Under the pieces are notes generated by a model that worked only from the letters and a program-made list of their open reading frames with translations, did no database searches and was not told where the DNA came from. From positions 1-64,000 of the forward strand of contig JAHRWA010000044.1 in the NCBI GenBank assembly GCA_019090455.1: 64,000 bases of DNA, written 5' to 3'. This stretch comes from Pseudomonadales bacterium (lineage in GTDB: Bacteria > Pseudomonadota > Gammaproteobacteria > Pseudomonadales > DC-out160). Positions 49,321 to 59,118 of this stretch are shown one piece after another. Made by a program: the position numbers and the translations under genes. The first letter of the stretch is position 1, and the number at the start of each line of letters is the position of its first letter.

Positions 49321-50208
49321 CGCGACATTCCCTTCAGATCTTGGTCTGCAGATCCCACCTCTAACCCTACCTACAAAGGAGTTGTACATCTACTACACGG
49401 TATGGCGGAGCACTCCGGGCGATACGCACCACTGGCGAAAGAGTTGGTTAGCGACGGCTACATACTCATTGCTCACGACCACCGTGGCCACGGTGCCTCC
49501 ACATTCAATGAGAAAGAACTAGGCCATTTTAGCGATACCAACGGCTGGAATTTAGTTATTGGGGATGTACTCAGTATAAATGGCTACATCAAGAACCAGT
49601 ATCCGCAGCTTCCTATCATATTGTTTGGGCACAGTATGGGCTCATTTATCGCGTTACAGTACCTGCAGCTATACGGCAGCACAGTCAATCAAGTTACCCT
49701 CTCTGGCGCCACCTTTAACAATGCACTTCTCTCGCAGGTCGTTCATGGAATAGCCCGAATGGAGCGCCTGCGAATAGGCAAAAGAGGTCGGAGCAAGCTA
49801 ATCCAAAAATTAGCATTTGGACGATTCAATAAACCTTTTGAACCCAGCCGAACTGAGTTCGATTGGCTTTCGGATAATCCAGAGGAGGTGGATAACTATA
49901 TTTCCGACCCACTCTGTGGTGGTATTTCTACTACACAGCTATGGGTAGATCTGACATCAGCATTCACCCATATCTTCAAACCTCACAGCTTCCAGAAAAT
50001 GCCGAGCCGGATTCCTTATTATGTATTTTCCGGTGAATGCGACCCTGTTCAGGCTCCGAAGGGCAGCGACCAATTGATGCGTGCTATGCGTCAGGCGGGT
50101 ATCACCAACATCAAGCATCACATTTTTTCAAATGGTCGACATGAGACTCTAAATGATACCAACCGGAAAGAAGTCATATCCGAATTATTATCATGGTTAA
50201 ATCAGTAA
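49282..50208 (+). CDS. Monoacylglycerol-lipase-like alpha/beta hydrolase
   Basis: Serine hydrolase of the S33/lysophospholipase branch, which typically hydrolyses monoacylglycerols or lysophospholipids. Oxyanion motif HLLHGMAEHSGRY (residues 36-48), DHRGHGAS, nucleophile elbow GHSMGS, acid residue in VFSGECDPVQAP and catalytic His in GRHETLND. 308 aa, no signal peptide. The ribosome site is weak; the start is kept because the conserved domain begins early. Monocistronic, in a region rich in acyl-lipid enzymes. Confidence 0.87.
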   Translation: MICETLTTPGADHRDIPFRSWSADPTSNPTYKGVVHLLHGMAEHSGRYAPLAKELVSDGYILIAHDHRGHGASTFNEKELGHFSDTNGWNLVIGDVLSINGYIKNQYPQLPIILFGHSMGSFIALQYLQLYGSTVNQVTLSGATFNNALLSQVVHGIARMERLRIGKRGRSKLIQKLAFGRFNKPFEPSRTEFDWLSDNPEEVDNYISDPLCGGISTTQLWVDLTSAFTHIFKPHSFQKMPSRIPYYVFSGECDPVQAPKGSDQLMRAMRQAGITNIKHHIFSNGRHETLNDTNRKEVISELLSWLNQ

Positions 50209-50286
50209 CCGCCAATCTACCATTCACCCAGCTTGTCTATGTAAACCAAAAAGTCATATAAGCCGAAAGTCTAACGAAAGCTAGCG

Positions 50287-51165
50287 CTACTCTTCCAATA
50301 GAGCCACATTAAAGAATGGAGCCATGACTCGCGCTACATTCATATAATCATCTTCCATATGTAGGTGATGCCCTCCGTGAAAACGGTGAACCTGAAGATC
50401 TCGATGCAACGCGATGCGCTCATCAATTAACTTCTTATCCCGATTAGGACTTTCATCTCCAAAAATTAGGCAAGTAGGTGCCTCCATTCTTTTGACGAAT
50501 TCACAAATTTCTTCATGATTTACTTTCAAAGGAGCCGTAAATTTTAACCGAGGATCATTACGCCAAGTATAGCCATCGCCTTGTTGTTTTACCGATCTCT
50601 CACACAGCAATCGAGCGGCAGAATCGCTAATTTGGATCAGTGACTTCTTGCGGGTTTCCACCATAGCATCAACACTCGGATAAATAGGTGCCGACTTATC
50701 TTTAAGACCCACTGTTTTCAAATAGGATACTTTGACTAAATCCGGTATTTCACTAGCGGGCTGACGACGTGGAATACCAAAGCCTTCAATCAAACAGACT
50801 TTATCAATAAGCTCAGGCATCAGAGCGGCCATAATCAAACCGATGTGGGTGCCCATCGAATGCCCCATAATACTAAATTTATTCCAGCCTAATAATTTTG
50901 CAATCTCCAATACATCAAAAATATACTCGTAGGTAGAGTACTGCCCCCACCCGGGTCTATGATCAGAGAAACCATGTCCCGCCATATCTAGTGCACAAAT
51001 ATTCAGATCCGGTAGTCGTCTCGCTAAATAATCGAATGAATTGGCATTATCAAGCCAACCATGTAGCGCAATAACAGGTGCACCAGATTCATCGCCCCAC
51101 ATCTTGCCCGCTAGAGTCAGATCATTCACTTTAAACGAAACTTCTTTGGCTGCCTTAATTTTCAA
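50287..51165 (-). CDS. Alpha/beta hydrolase, SERHL/MEST-like
   Basis: Classical alpha/beta hydrolase of 292 aa: ALHGWLDNANSFDYLA (33-48), DMAGHGFSDHRP, the nucleophile elbow MGHSMGTHIG, acid residue in LIFGDES and a C-terminal HHLHMEDD with the catalytic His. Sequence layout resembles serine-hydrolase-like (SERHL) proteins of bacteria. The substrate is unknown. ATG with GAGGAG 11 bases upstream. A terminator hairpin separates it from the ferritin-like gene. Confidence 0.85.
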   Translation of the reverse strand: MKIKAAKEVSFKVNDLTLAGKMWGDESGAPVIALHGWLDNANSFDYLARRLPDLNICALDMAGHGFSDHRPGWGQYSTYEYIFDVLEIAKLLGWNKFSIMGHSMGTHIGLIMAALMPELIDKVCLIEGFGIPRRQPASEIPDLVKVSYLKTVGLKDKSAPIYPSVDAMVETRKKSLIQISDSAARLLCERSVKQQGDGYTWRNDPRLKFTAPLKVNHEEICEFVKRMEAPTCLIFGDESPNRDKKLIDERIALHRDLQVHRFHGGHHLHMEDDYMNVARVMAPFFNVALLEE

Positions 51166-51199
51166 ACGCTACTCCTCGCATATCTAGACTATGATAAAA

Positions 51200-51239
51200 A
51201 AGAAGCCAAGTCCCTCTAGGACGAGGAACTTGGCTTCTT
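51200..51239 (-). terminator. Rho-independent terminator, minus strand
   Basis: AAGAAGCCAAGT (51200-51211) and ACTTGGCTTCTT (51228-51239) form a 12-bp stem, with a short inner stem. On the minus strand it is followed by a T-run. It ends the transcript carrying the ferritin-like gene. Confidence 0.8.
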
Positions 51240-51264
51240 AGGTCGTTCATTTTCAAAAAATCGG

Positions 51265-52290
51265 TTAACCTGCTAAACGATAATATTCTTTAAGAACCGA
51301 TTTTTTACCCTTGTTATTAACAACCTCCGCAATTTGAAGATCAGTGCTTTTTCGCGTAGCGTCATACAATGTTTTGGTATGGAATTCTATCATGGTCTCC
51401 CACATCGGATCTATGATCTCAGCTCCACTGATGCTCCCACCATCACGGGTTTTAATGGTATAACTTCTAAATTCAGAGACCAACAATTGCAAATAGCCTA
51501 CGTGTGCTGCTTCATCTTGCTTAATACGATCGACTATGAGCGAAGCATGCGCGGCTTTTTCTCGCTGATCAGCGAACAACTCTGGATCCAAAAATAGCTC
51601 ATTGTTAAAGGAGAAAAACGATTCCGCTCTAATTTCTATCATCAAGACATTGAGTAATAAATTTAAAATATTCTGATGGAACGGCGAGATAATAGATTCA
51701 TTGGGATCCACTAACGGTGGAATAGGACTATCCTCCACCGGCGCACCAAACTTAATCCTTTCAGTTGGACGAGCAATCACATCACGAACCGCAAACCACA
51801 TTTTATCGTGACCACCCTCCCCAGTATCATCACGTCCACCCTCATCCCAGCCATGAGTGCGCAACAAACCTTTATTCAAATGCCCTAATGTTGCACCGGA
51901 AATATCCTCTTCAATGATGTCTTGAAAATCCGGCGCATCAAAGCTAGCCAACATTTTTCCTCGACCTTCCACCAATCCGGTAAGCGTTATCTGCGCATAA
52001 AAAATATTAGTAAAGCCATTTTGAATGAGAAATTTCTGTTGCTGATATAAGGGGTAATTATCATTCCCTAACAATTCCCTGTCTGCAGTGAGTAGAGAAT
52101 GCCCTCTTGCTTTCAGGTTCTGGCGCCAAGCTTTAATTGCAGGCCACCGATGCAGCGTCCTCGGCGAAATGTATTTTCCGGCTTCATCAAAACCACCATG
52201 AAGTTTCATCCCGGATTCCACCTGCCCTTTCGCATAAGGATGATCTTGTTCAATTTCTTCCTGAGTATAAATTAATTTTAGATCACTCAT
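51265..52290 (-). CDS. Ferritin-like (putative diiron) protein of unknown function
   Basis: Not a family I can name with confidence. The 341-residue protein (start ATG 52290, with GGGAGGG upstream; the longest frame starts 14 codons earlier) is mostly helical. It has two half-motifs of the four-helix diiron type: in the N-terminal half VEGRGK and EEDISGATLGHL, in the C-terminal half MIEIRAESFFSF and KQDEAAHVGYL (E-x-x-H). The first half lacks a clean E-x-x-H, so metal binding is a proposal. It follows an acyl-CoA ligase gene on the same strand, suggesting a substrate related to fatty acids. Confidence 0.5.
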   Translation of the reverse strand: MSDLKLIYTQEEIEQDHPYAKGQVESGMKLHGGFDEAGKYISPRTLHRWPAIKAWRQNLKARGHSLLTADRELLGNDNYPLYQQQKFLIQNGFTNIFYAQITLTGLVEGRGKMLASFDAPDFQDIIEEDISGATLGHLNKGLLRTHGWDEGGRDDTGEGGHDKMWFAVRDVIARPTERIKFGAPVEDSPIPPLVDPNESIISPFHQNILNLLLNVLMIEIRAESFFSFNNELFLDPELFADQREKAAHASLIVDRIKQDEAAHVGYLQLLVSEFRSYTIKTRDGGSISGAEIIDPMWETMIEFHTKTLYDATRKSTDLQIAEVVNNKGKKSVLKEYYRLAG

Positions 52291-52515
52291 AGTCACAACC
52301 CTCCCTCTCTGACCTTTGATTAATAAAAACAACTACAACAACTCATCAGGTACAAACAGCGTCCAGACGATCAAGTCCAGACAATCAACCTCACTAACCG
52401 TTTGCACCTAGAAAATCATTTCCCCTCTGATTAATCACTTTAGAAAACACCTACTCAATCATGCAAGCAATTCCAATTGAAGGGACATGACTCATAAACA
52501 GCTTCTATTTAATCC

Positions 52516-54063
52516 TCATTCCTTTGCGGCATCAGGAAACTGCTCTCGTAAAATCCGCTTCAGTACTTTGCCACTGGGGTTACGGGGGATTACATCAATG
52601 AAAACGGCGGATTTCGGCAATTTGAAACGTGCAAGCTTGCCATCACAATACTTCAACACATCCGCTTCGCTGAGGGCATCGGATTTACCCACGACAACAG
52701 CTAAGGGTGACTCTCCCCACCGTTTACTAGGCTGCCCGATAACCGCGACTTCTGCCACATCAGGGTGTCCAAGGATAATGTTTTCAATCTCAGCCGGGCA
52801 GACATTCTCACCACCGGTAATGATCATATCTTTTAAACGATCCTGAATCGTGACAAAGCCATCTGCATCCATGGATGCTACATCACCAGTACGCAACCAA
52901 CCATCAGCGACTAAAGACTCTTCAGTGGCATCAGGTCGATTCCAATACTCTTTCATAATATGTGAGCCGCGAACCCATATTTCACCGGCTTCGTCTGAAT
53001 CACAATCTTTACCTGCCTCATCGACAATACGAACTTCCGTATGAAAAAATGACCTTCCAGTAGAACCCATTTTTTCGGCAGCATGATCAGTGTCCATCAC
53101 ACAAGCTGGACCACAAGATTCCGTTAAACCATAAACTTGATGAATAGGAATTCCCAATTCGTCGTACTGTTTTATTAAACTAACGGGCAAAGGAGCCGCA
53201 CCGGACAGAATTGATCTGAGGCTACTGAAATCATAACGATCAAAATTAGGCACTTGAAGCATAAAATTGAGCATGGCGGGCACTAATAAACCCGTTGTAA
53301 TTTTCTCATCCTCAATCAGCTTCCAGGTAAGAGCAGGATTAAATTCTCGAACAACCACGCTGGTCGCACCACAATAAATATTATACGTAATGGGCGCTAA
53401 AGCACCTACGTGAAACATGGGTAACGCAGCTAAATTGATATCACCAAATCTAACCGTAATTGAATTTTGAAATGTATGGAGAGCACCTTCAGTCGTAGCA
53501 TGGGTATGTACCACGCCCTTGGGTAAACCTGTGGTTCCAGAGGTGTACATAATAAATAGGAGATCATCATTTTCCGCTTCAATCACTGGCTCAACAGTAC
53601 TGCCCGCTTCACGAAAGGCCGTATAGTCTTGAGAAAAAGCCGTTGTACCACCCACCTCAGAAACCATCAGCCATTGGTTTATATCCGTTTTATCCCCTCG
53701 CGAATGTATTTCAGTAATATTTTCAATAAATTCTTCGCCGAATATTAGAGTCGTTACACCACTATCCTTTATTATAAATTCTAGCTCGTCTGGAATAAGC
53801 CTCCAATTGATAGGGACAACCACTCCTCCCATCTTCGCTATAGCAAAATAAGACTCCACAAATTCAGCGCTATTCATAAGCAATAAACCGACTCTATCGC
53901 CACGTTTAACTCCGGAACTCACCAATGCACTGGCAACCTGATTGCAACGTTTGTTGAGTTGATCGAAAGTAAGTCTTAACCCCGAAGCACTATCGACATA
54001 GGCCTCACGTTCCCCACTTAATCTAGCTCGTTTAGCCAGCACGCCACCGATATTGTTTTTCAT
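52516..54063 (-). CDS. AMP-forming acyl-CoA ligase
   Basis: Class I adenylate-forming enzyme that activates a carboxylic acid through acyl-AMP to acyl-CoA. The P-loop motif is FIMYTSGTTGLPKG, the A5 region QVYGLTESCGP, A7 GWLRTGDVASMDADGF, A8 IQDRLKDMIITGGENVCPAEIE and the C-terminal catalytic lysine in NPSGKVLKRILRE. Length 515 aa is typical of fatty-acyl or aromatic-acid CoA ligases. ATG with AGGGAA upstream. It lies 226 bp before the ferritin-like gene on the same strand, and they are probably co-regulated. Confidence 0.92.
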   Translation of the reverse strand: MKNNIGGVLAKRARLSGEREAYVDSASGLRLTFDQLNKRCNQVASALVSSGVKRGDRVGLLLMNSAEFVESYFAIAKMGGVVVPINWRLIPDELEFIIKDSGVTTLIFGEEFIENITEIHSRGDKTDINQWLMVSEVGGTTAFSQDYTAFREAGSTVEPVIEAENDDLLFIMYTSGTTGLPKGVVHTHATTEGALHTFQNSITVRFGDINLAALPMFHVGALAPITYNIYCGATSVVVREFNPALTWKLIEDEKITTGLLVPAMLNFMLQVPNFDRYDFSSLRSILSGAAPLPVSLIKQYDELGIPIHQVYGLTESCGPACVMDTDHAAEKMGSTGRSFFHTEVRIVDEAGKDCDSDEAGEIWVRGSHIMKEYWNRPDATEESLVADGWLRTGDVASMDADGFVTIQDRLKDMIITGGENVCPAEIENIILGHPDVAEVAVIGQPSKRWGESPLAVVVGKSDALSEADVLKYCDGKLARFKLPKSAVFIDVIPRNPSGKVLKRILREQFPDAAKE

Positions 54064-54605
54064 ATTAATTCCCTGTTATTTTCCAATTATTATTGCCAAA
54101 CGGCTTCCTTTGAAAATACTTTCTTGAGATTCTTATTTTGAATGAAACCCCTATTCTTTATGAAACAGAGTGATCTGGCATTTAACCAGTTTGATGTCAA
54201 GCTTGCCAATAGAGTATTGTAATTAGCAGTGAAAAAGGAAAGAGAAATGGGTCCGTTGGGGTCAAGTTACAAAAATACCCACTTATAAATCAGCAAGCAA
54301 TGCAATTTAGCGATGACGAATACCCGATAACTCGTCAGTATATTCACCTATTTTGATAGGGTAATTATTTAAAAAACCGTTTATTTTTATACCTGCGAAA
54401 GCAATAAGGGTTATTGGATTCTCAGTATCCTGCCGCAGACATGCCAGTAGACAATTCACAAATTTATGTTATGTTACGGCAAATTAATTCGGTTATAGGC
54501 TACCCAAAGACCTACGTGCAAACGTGATTTTTCTAACAGATTAACGAACATGAAGATGGGCCCCAGCGATTCGCTACCATCAAAGATTAGTAGGACAGAT
54601 TTTCC
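54064..54605. other. Intergenic region without a supported gene
   Basis: Separates the divergent acyl-CoA ligase and the condensation-domain-like gene. It is AT-rich. No coding frame with a ribosome site and no distinct repeat was seen; it presumably holds promoters for both sides. Confidence 0.45.
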
Positions 54606-55871
54606 GTGACAACTAATAACTATAATAATCACAACAATAAAGAAGTCATTACTGAGCCTAATACAGTGGGACAAATATATCGAAAAGTCTCACCTTTAGA
54701 ACGAACGTACCTTTATCACGATAGAGGTAGTGAACAGCCCATGATACTCAATGCTGTTCTGGAGGGTCATGGTGAATTTCACTTGCAACAATGGCAAGCG
54801 GCCTTAAACAAGGTTGCGATCGCCTACCCCGGAATTAGACTAAAAAAATCAGGCAGGCTCGGTTTTTCAAATTGGCGCATAAGTGGGTCGCACATTCCCG
54901 TTACTTTGATCGAAAACTCACTCTGGGATGGCATGAGCCCCGAAAACGCCGTTTTTTTACGAAACCCTCTTTCCCCTTATGAAGGACCCAATTTCGAAGT
55001 CGTACTCGTTAAGTCCGATAAATTACGCGTCATTTTTAGACTGCATCATGCCGTTGGCGATACTGGCGCAATGAGACATATCATCGACGACGTATTTAGG
55101 GTACTAAAAGGGGGAGAAGCCATTGGATCCAATTCGGTTTTGTGTGATTTTGATATACTTAGCCGAATACCCCGTTCACGATTACCTAAATCCACGAATA
55201 CTGACATAGCTCCCACCGGACTACCGCAAGGAAGCTCCATGAACTCATTGTGGCACCGAATTCAATTGCCGCTGAAAGAGTATAAGTTATTACCTAAGAT
55301 GATGATTGCTATTAGGCAAGCAACGGATACCCTGCTGAAAGATAGATCTCCCCAGGAAGATATGCGCATTCGATTGACCGTCGATATGCGTCGACATTTA
55401 CCCAAAGATACTCGCACAACAGCAAACTGTTCCGGTGCCTTTGACGTATGCGTATCAAGCGATGATTCACCAAAAAATATCGTTCGAAAAATGAGTGCAT
55501 CTTTACGCTCCAATTCAGAAGCTGCATGCCCGCCTCCTTACTTACTCGCTCTAACGCGCTGGGCTCCCACTATGCTGCTGGGTGTTAAAGACAAGACCTT
55601 ACTAAAACTCCACGAAACAGCACAATACCCACGTTCAGGTACCCTATCAATGGTGCCCAAAGGCGTTAAATCAGATTACTGCGCTGCAGGCTTTATTGGA
55701 GAAACCTCTTTTGCGATACCCCCTCCCCTCAAGCTATTGCCTTTCTTTATGACATTATGGGTACACGAAGATGAAGTCGAAATGGTCGTGGGTATGCCTG
55801 AGCTATTGGGCAACAACGGTCGCTTAGAGCAGTTTACCAAACAAGTTAGAGATATCGCCACCAAGCTTTGA
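54606..55871 (+). CDS. Condensation-domain / WS-DGAT-like acyltransferase
   Basis: Belongs to the CoA-dependent acyltransferase superfamily that includes NRPS condensation domains, PapA proteins and wax-ester synthases. The catalytic motif is RLHHAVGDTGAMRH (HHxxxD, about residues 146-159). Later landmarks are VDMRRHLPKDTRTTANCSGAF (the DFGWG-side region of the fold), SMVPKGVKSDY and the C-terminal strand EVEMVVGMPELL. Length (421 aa) fits a stand-alone enzyme. The GTG start at 54606 has AGGA 10 bases upstream. No carrier protein or NRPS module is nearby, so the acyl donor is probably acyl-CoA. Substrate unknown. Confidence 0.72.
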   Translation: MTTNNYNNHNNKEVITEPNTVGQIYRKVSPLERTYLYHDRGSEQPMILNAVLEGHGEFHLQQWQAALNKVAIAYPGIRLKKSGRLGFSNWRISGSHIPVTLIENSLWDGMSPENAVFLRNPLSPYEGPNFEVVLVKSDKLRVIFRLHHAVGDTGAMRHIIDDVFRVLKGGEAIGSNSVLCDFDILSRIPRSRLPKSTNTDIAPTGLPQGSSMNSLWHRIQLPLKEYKLLPKMMIAIRQATDTLLKDRSPQEDMRIRLTVDMRRHLPKDTRTTANCSGAFDVCVSSDDSPKNIVRKMSASLRSNSEAACPPPYLLALTRWAPTMLLGVKDKTLLKLHETAQYPRSGTLSMVPKGVKSDYCAAGFIGETSFAIPPPLKLLPFFMTLWVHEDEVEMVVGMPELLGNNGRLEQFTKQVRDIATKL

Positions 55872-56015
55872 TGACCTAAACGTTTAATGACGTGGTGCAT
55901 AGTAAGAATGACCTCACCTTTAATCCATTTCAAGTACAGCCCGTCATCCCTTTACCTATTAATTCCTTTCAACTATTCTGCAATATCGACACAACATCAT
56001 AGGGCGTGCCTACCA

Positions 56016-57344
56016 GTGAGATTCATCGTATTTAGCTTAACCGTATTATTATTGGGCTGCTCAGTGGATCAACCCCACACATCAACTCCTGCTCAGACAT
56101 TTACAATCGTATACTCTTCCGATTTAGACGGCGAACTGGAGCCTTGCGGCTGTACCGTGGACACCGACTATGGTGGTATTCAAAGGCAAGCTGCTGCATT
56201 AGACACGTTGCGAACTCAACATCCAAACCTTATATTATTGTCTGGCGGGGGCTTACTGGACGACACGAGCCCACTCGCAAAATTAAAAAACCAATACATT
56301 ATTAGCGGCCTAATTCTACAAAAATACGATGCCATTGCATTACAAGCGAAAGACTTAAGTTTCGGTATTAGTATGCTAATGCAAGATTCAGATGCATTAA
56401 GTCTTCCTTGGGTAGCAACGAATCCATACGCCAACGAGGAAGCAATCAACCGCCACTCAGAAAAAAATAAAACCCGTATTCCATCCGACAAAACAATCAC
56501 CCGTGGTTCAATCACTTTGCGTTTTTTCAATAGCGCCAATTACCAAAATCAGCAGGGCGAAACGATATCTTTACCTAAAGTGGTCCTCATAGAACAACTG
56601 AAAGCCGCGAAAGCCAACGGGCATTTCACCATTCTCTCTGTCGAAGAAGGCGACACGAGTCACCATGATTTGGTAGGCAAATCGTTTTTAGATATTTTAA
56701 TGACACCAATGCGGGATGAGTATTTTAAAGACCCTGTCAGAAACGGAAATACGCTAATACTCTCTCCCGGTAATAGAGGTATGTCTCTTGGAGTCATACA
56801 ACTAACAGTTCAAGCAGGAAAGATTTCCGACTCCTTTATTCACAATATCACCGCGTTAGATAACGCCATTGAAAATGCACCCCGAATGGATACCTGGTAC
56901 GAAGACTACAACAAAGCGGTAGAAGAACAGTACCAAGAAAATGCCGCTCGCCGAATAAAACATGCCGACCCCGTATATGCTTCAGATCAAACATGTAAAA
57001 CATGTCACTCGAAGGAACACGAAATTTGGTCTCAAACCGATCACAGCAAAGCATTCGCAGACTTACAAAAAGTGTCTAAAGCATTCGACCCCGCCTGCAT
57101 CGGTTGCCATGTGGTTGGATTCGACGACGACGGCGGGTTTATTAATGAATTTCACACGCCAAATTTGAAAAATGTTCAGTGTGAATCTTGCCACGGTATG
57201 GGTGTAGCACACACTCAAAATCCAATCACTAATAAGCCATCAAAGTCAGATTGGACGATGGAACAAGTTTGCACTCAATGCCATAACAAGAAACACAGCC
57301 CTAAATTTGATGCCAAGATGTATTGGCCTCAAATTCAACATTAA
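56016..57344 (+). CDS. Four-heme lipoprotein with degenerate metallophosphoesterase-like domain
   Basis: GTG 56016 is chosen (longest frame starts at 55887) because it opens a lipoprotein signal, RFIVFSLTVLLLGC, with the lipid-bearing Cys at 15. The N-terminal about 280 residues follow the 5'-nucleotidase/UshA-like fold (IVYSSDLDGELEPCGC, LLSGGGLL, AIALQAKDLSFG), but the metal-binding D-x-H, GGD and GNH positions are changed. The C-terminus has four heme c motifs: CKTCH, CIGCH, CESCH and CTQCH, with extra histidines as possible axial ligands (cytochrome c554-like). The protein should be periplasmic and transfer electrons. Partner genes are not evident. Confidence 0.8.
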   Translation: MRFIVFSLTVLLLGCSVDQPHTSTPAQTFTIVYSSDLDGELEPCGCTVDTDYGGIQRQAAALDTLRTQHPNLILLSGGGLLDDTSPLAKLKNQYIISGLILQKYDAIALQAKDLSFGISMLMQDSDALSLPWVATNPYANEEAINRHSEKNKTRIPSDKTITRGSITLRFFNSANYQNQQGETISLPKVVLIEQLKAAKANGHFTILSVEEGDTSHHDLVGKSFLDILMTPMRDEYFKDPVRNGNTLILSPGNRGMSLGVIQLTVQAGKISDSFIHNITALDNAIENAPRMDTWYEDYNKAVEEQYQENAARRIKHADPVYASDQTCKTCHSKEHEIWSQTDHSKAFADLQKVSKAFDPACIGCHVVGFDDDGGFINEFHTPNLKNVQCESCHGMGVAHTQNPITNKPSKSDWTMEQVCTQCHNKKHSPKFDAKMYWPQIQH

Positions 57345-57601
57345 ATCCGATATAAGAAAATATCCCCTTTCCAGAGAAGAAACCATTTTCGTTTACTCCC
57401 AACACTGCCACTTTAAAAGCGATAAATGGGATTAAAGACTTTAGCGTGATAAGCTAGAATTACAGAGACCATGCCAGACAATGATCGGTCAAAATGATGA
57501 AACGTTTCGTCCTTTTATTAATCCAGTCATTTTGTTAAACCGGTCATTTTTTAAAACTAATACGAGATTTCCCTTAATTCAAACTTCTCTAGGAGAGTGT
57601 T

Positions 57602-58552
57602 GTGAGCGCTGGAACAAGATTACCCCATACCCCCGAGCCAATGCATAAATGGACAGGTTCAACAGGCTTAACAATGACCGGTGATTCTTGGGGCGACCCC
57701 AACGGTCCACTCGTCATATTACAGCACGGTGGCGGCCAGACCCGCCATGCTTGGAAAGGTACGGGGGAAGCCTTAGGTGCAGCGGGATATTTTGCAATTG
57801 CCTTGGATGCTAGAGGACATGGAGATTCAGATTGGGCACCCGATGGCCTGTATGGTATGGATGTTCAAATGGAAGATTTAAAGAGTGTTATCGCACAATT
57901 AAGCAATAAGCGCCCTGTATTAGTCGGTGCATCAATGGGCGGCGGTACGAGCCTAGTTGCCGTGGGCGAAGACCACATCGATGCGACAGCGTTGGTCCTA
58001 GTTGATATCGCACACAAGATAGAAGATAAAGGAGTGAAAAACATCCTGGATTTTATGCAAAATAAACCGGATGGATTTAGCTCTCTACAAGAAGTCGCAG
58101 ATGCAATTGGTGGCTACCAACCACATCGTAGCGCGCCCAAGAATTTAGAAGGACTGGCTAAAAATGTGCGTCTAGGGAAAGACGGACGATATCGCTGGCA
58201 CTGGGATCCGCGCTTTCTAAGCAAGGGTCGTGATTTCAAAAAACGTGAGGATCGATTAGGCGCATGTGTTGAAAACCTGTCCCTACCCACACTTTTAGTC
58301 AGGGGTGGTCTATCTGATGTACTTAGCGAAGAAGGCGCACAGAGTTTTCGCGATCTATGCCCCACCAGTGAATACGTTAATGTTACCGATGCTGGCCACA
58401 TGGTTGCAGGGGATCGCAATGATATGTTTGCTAGCGCAGTCATAGAATTTTTATCACGCACCGTTCCTGTGAAAGGAGAACCGGTACAAAAAGCACATCA
58501 AGTTAATCCCCACCATGACAGTTCAGAAGGGGATGTTCTTGATATCCCTTAA
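57602..58552 (+). CDS. Alpha/beta hydrolase
   Basis: Alpha/beta hydrolase of 316 aa with the oxyanion motif LQHGGGQTRHAWKG (39-52), DARGHGDSDW, the nucleophile elbow VGASMGGG, acid residue in LVRGGLSDVL and catalytic His in TDAGHMVAG. The lid region (NVRLGKDGRYRWHWDPRF) resembles peroxidase/epoxide-hydrolase-like members. GTG start with AGGAG 6 bases upstream. Probably cytoplasmic and monocistronic; substrate unknown. Confidence 0.87.
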   Translation: MSAGTRLPHTPEPMHKWTGSTGLTMTGDSWGDPNGPLVILQHGGGQTRHAWKGTGEALGAAGYFAIALDARGHGDSDWAPDGLYGMDVQMEDLKSVIAQLSNKRPVLVGASMGGGTSLVAVGEDHIDATALVLVDIAHKIEDKGVKNILDFMQNKPDGFSSLQEVADAIGGYQPHRSAPKNLEGLAKNVRLGKDGRYRWHWDPRFLSKGRDFKKREDRLGACVENLSLPTLLVRGGLSDVLSEEGAQSFRDLCPTSEYVNVTDAGHMVAGDRNDMFASAVIEFLSRTVPVKGEPVQKAHQVNPHHDSSEGDVLDIP

Positions 58553-58629
58553 TCTTCACGGGAGGGAATTGTTGCTATCGTATCCGGCACCTCAAGGTAA
58601 TAACCAGTACGATGGCAACGACACTTTCA

Positions 58630-58670
58630 TTACATCTATAACTACACCTACAACTACAACTACAGCCACA
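58630..58670. repeat. Short ACT/ACA microsatellite
   Basis: A run of degenerate trinucleotides (ACTACACCTACAACTACA) lies in the gap between the hydrolase and the YffB-like gene. No coding meaning is evident. Confidence 0.4.
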
Positions 58671-58736
58671 ATTAACTTTTCACTATCGAACTGCACTACG
58701 TAACTTGTATTATTTAACTCGCACGACAGGATATCA

Positions 58737-59081
58737 ATGACCACATTATACGGAATCAAAAATTGCGACACGATCAAGAAATCTCGCAAATGGTTAGAAC
58801 AAAATGGAATTGAATATCAATTTCACGATTACCGTAAAGATGGCGTCTCAGGTGAGCAACTCGAACAATGGTGTGATGAATTAGGCTGGGAAAAATTACT
58901 CAACAAGAGAGGGACTACCTGGCGCAAGTTACCTGATGAAACTAAGCAGACCGTCGACAGAGAAAAAGCGATTCTGATTATGCTGGATCAACCCGCCATC
59001 ATTAAGCGCCCCGTACTCGATTTAGGCACGATTAGATTGTTAGGTTTCAGTGAAAAAGAATATTCCGCATTACTCATTTAG
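58737..59081 (+). CDS. ArsC/Spx-family protein, YffB-like
   Basis: Small thioredoxin-fold protein (114 aa) of the ArsC/Spx/YffB group: LYGIKNCDTIKKSRKWL, with the single N-terminal Cys of YffB, then FHDYRKDGVS and the C-terminal IKRPVLDLG, which places the conserved Arg. YffB-type proteins have glutathione-dependent reductase features but an unsettled role. ATG with AGGA 6 bases upstream. A monooxygenase-fold gene follows after 37 bp and may be co-transcribed. Confidence 0.88.
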   Translation: MTTLYGIKNCDTIKKSRKWLEQNGIEYQFHDYRKDGVSGEQLEQWCDELGWEKLLNKRGTTWRKLPDETKQTVDREKAILIMLDQPAIIKRPVLDLGTIRLLGFSEKEYSALLI

Positions 59082-59118
59082 TCCTGTGGACCACTCAATT
59101 ATCAAACGGAGAATACTC

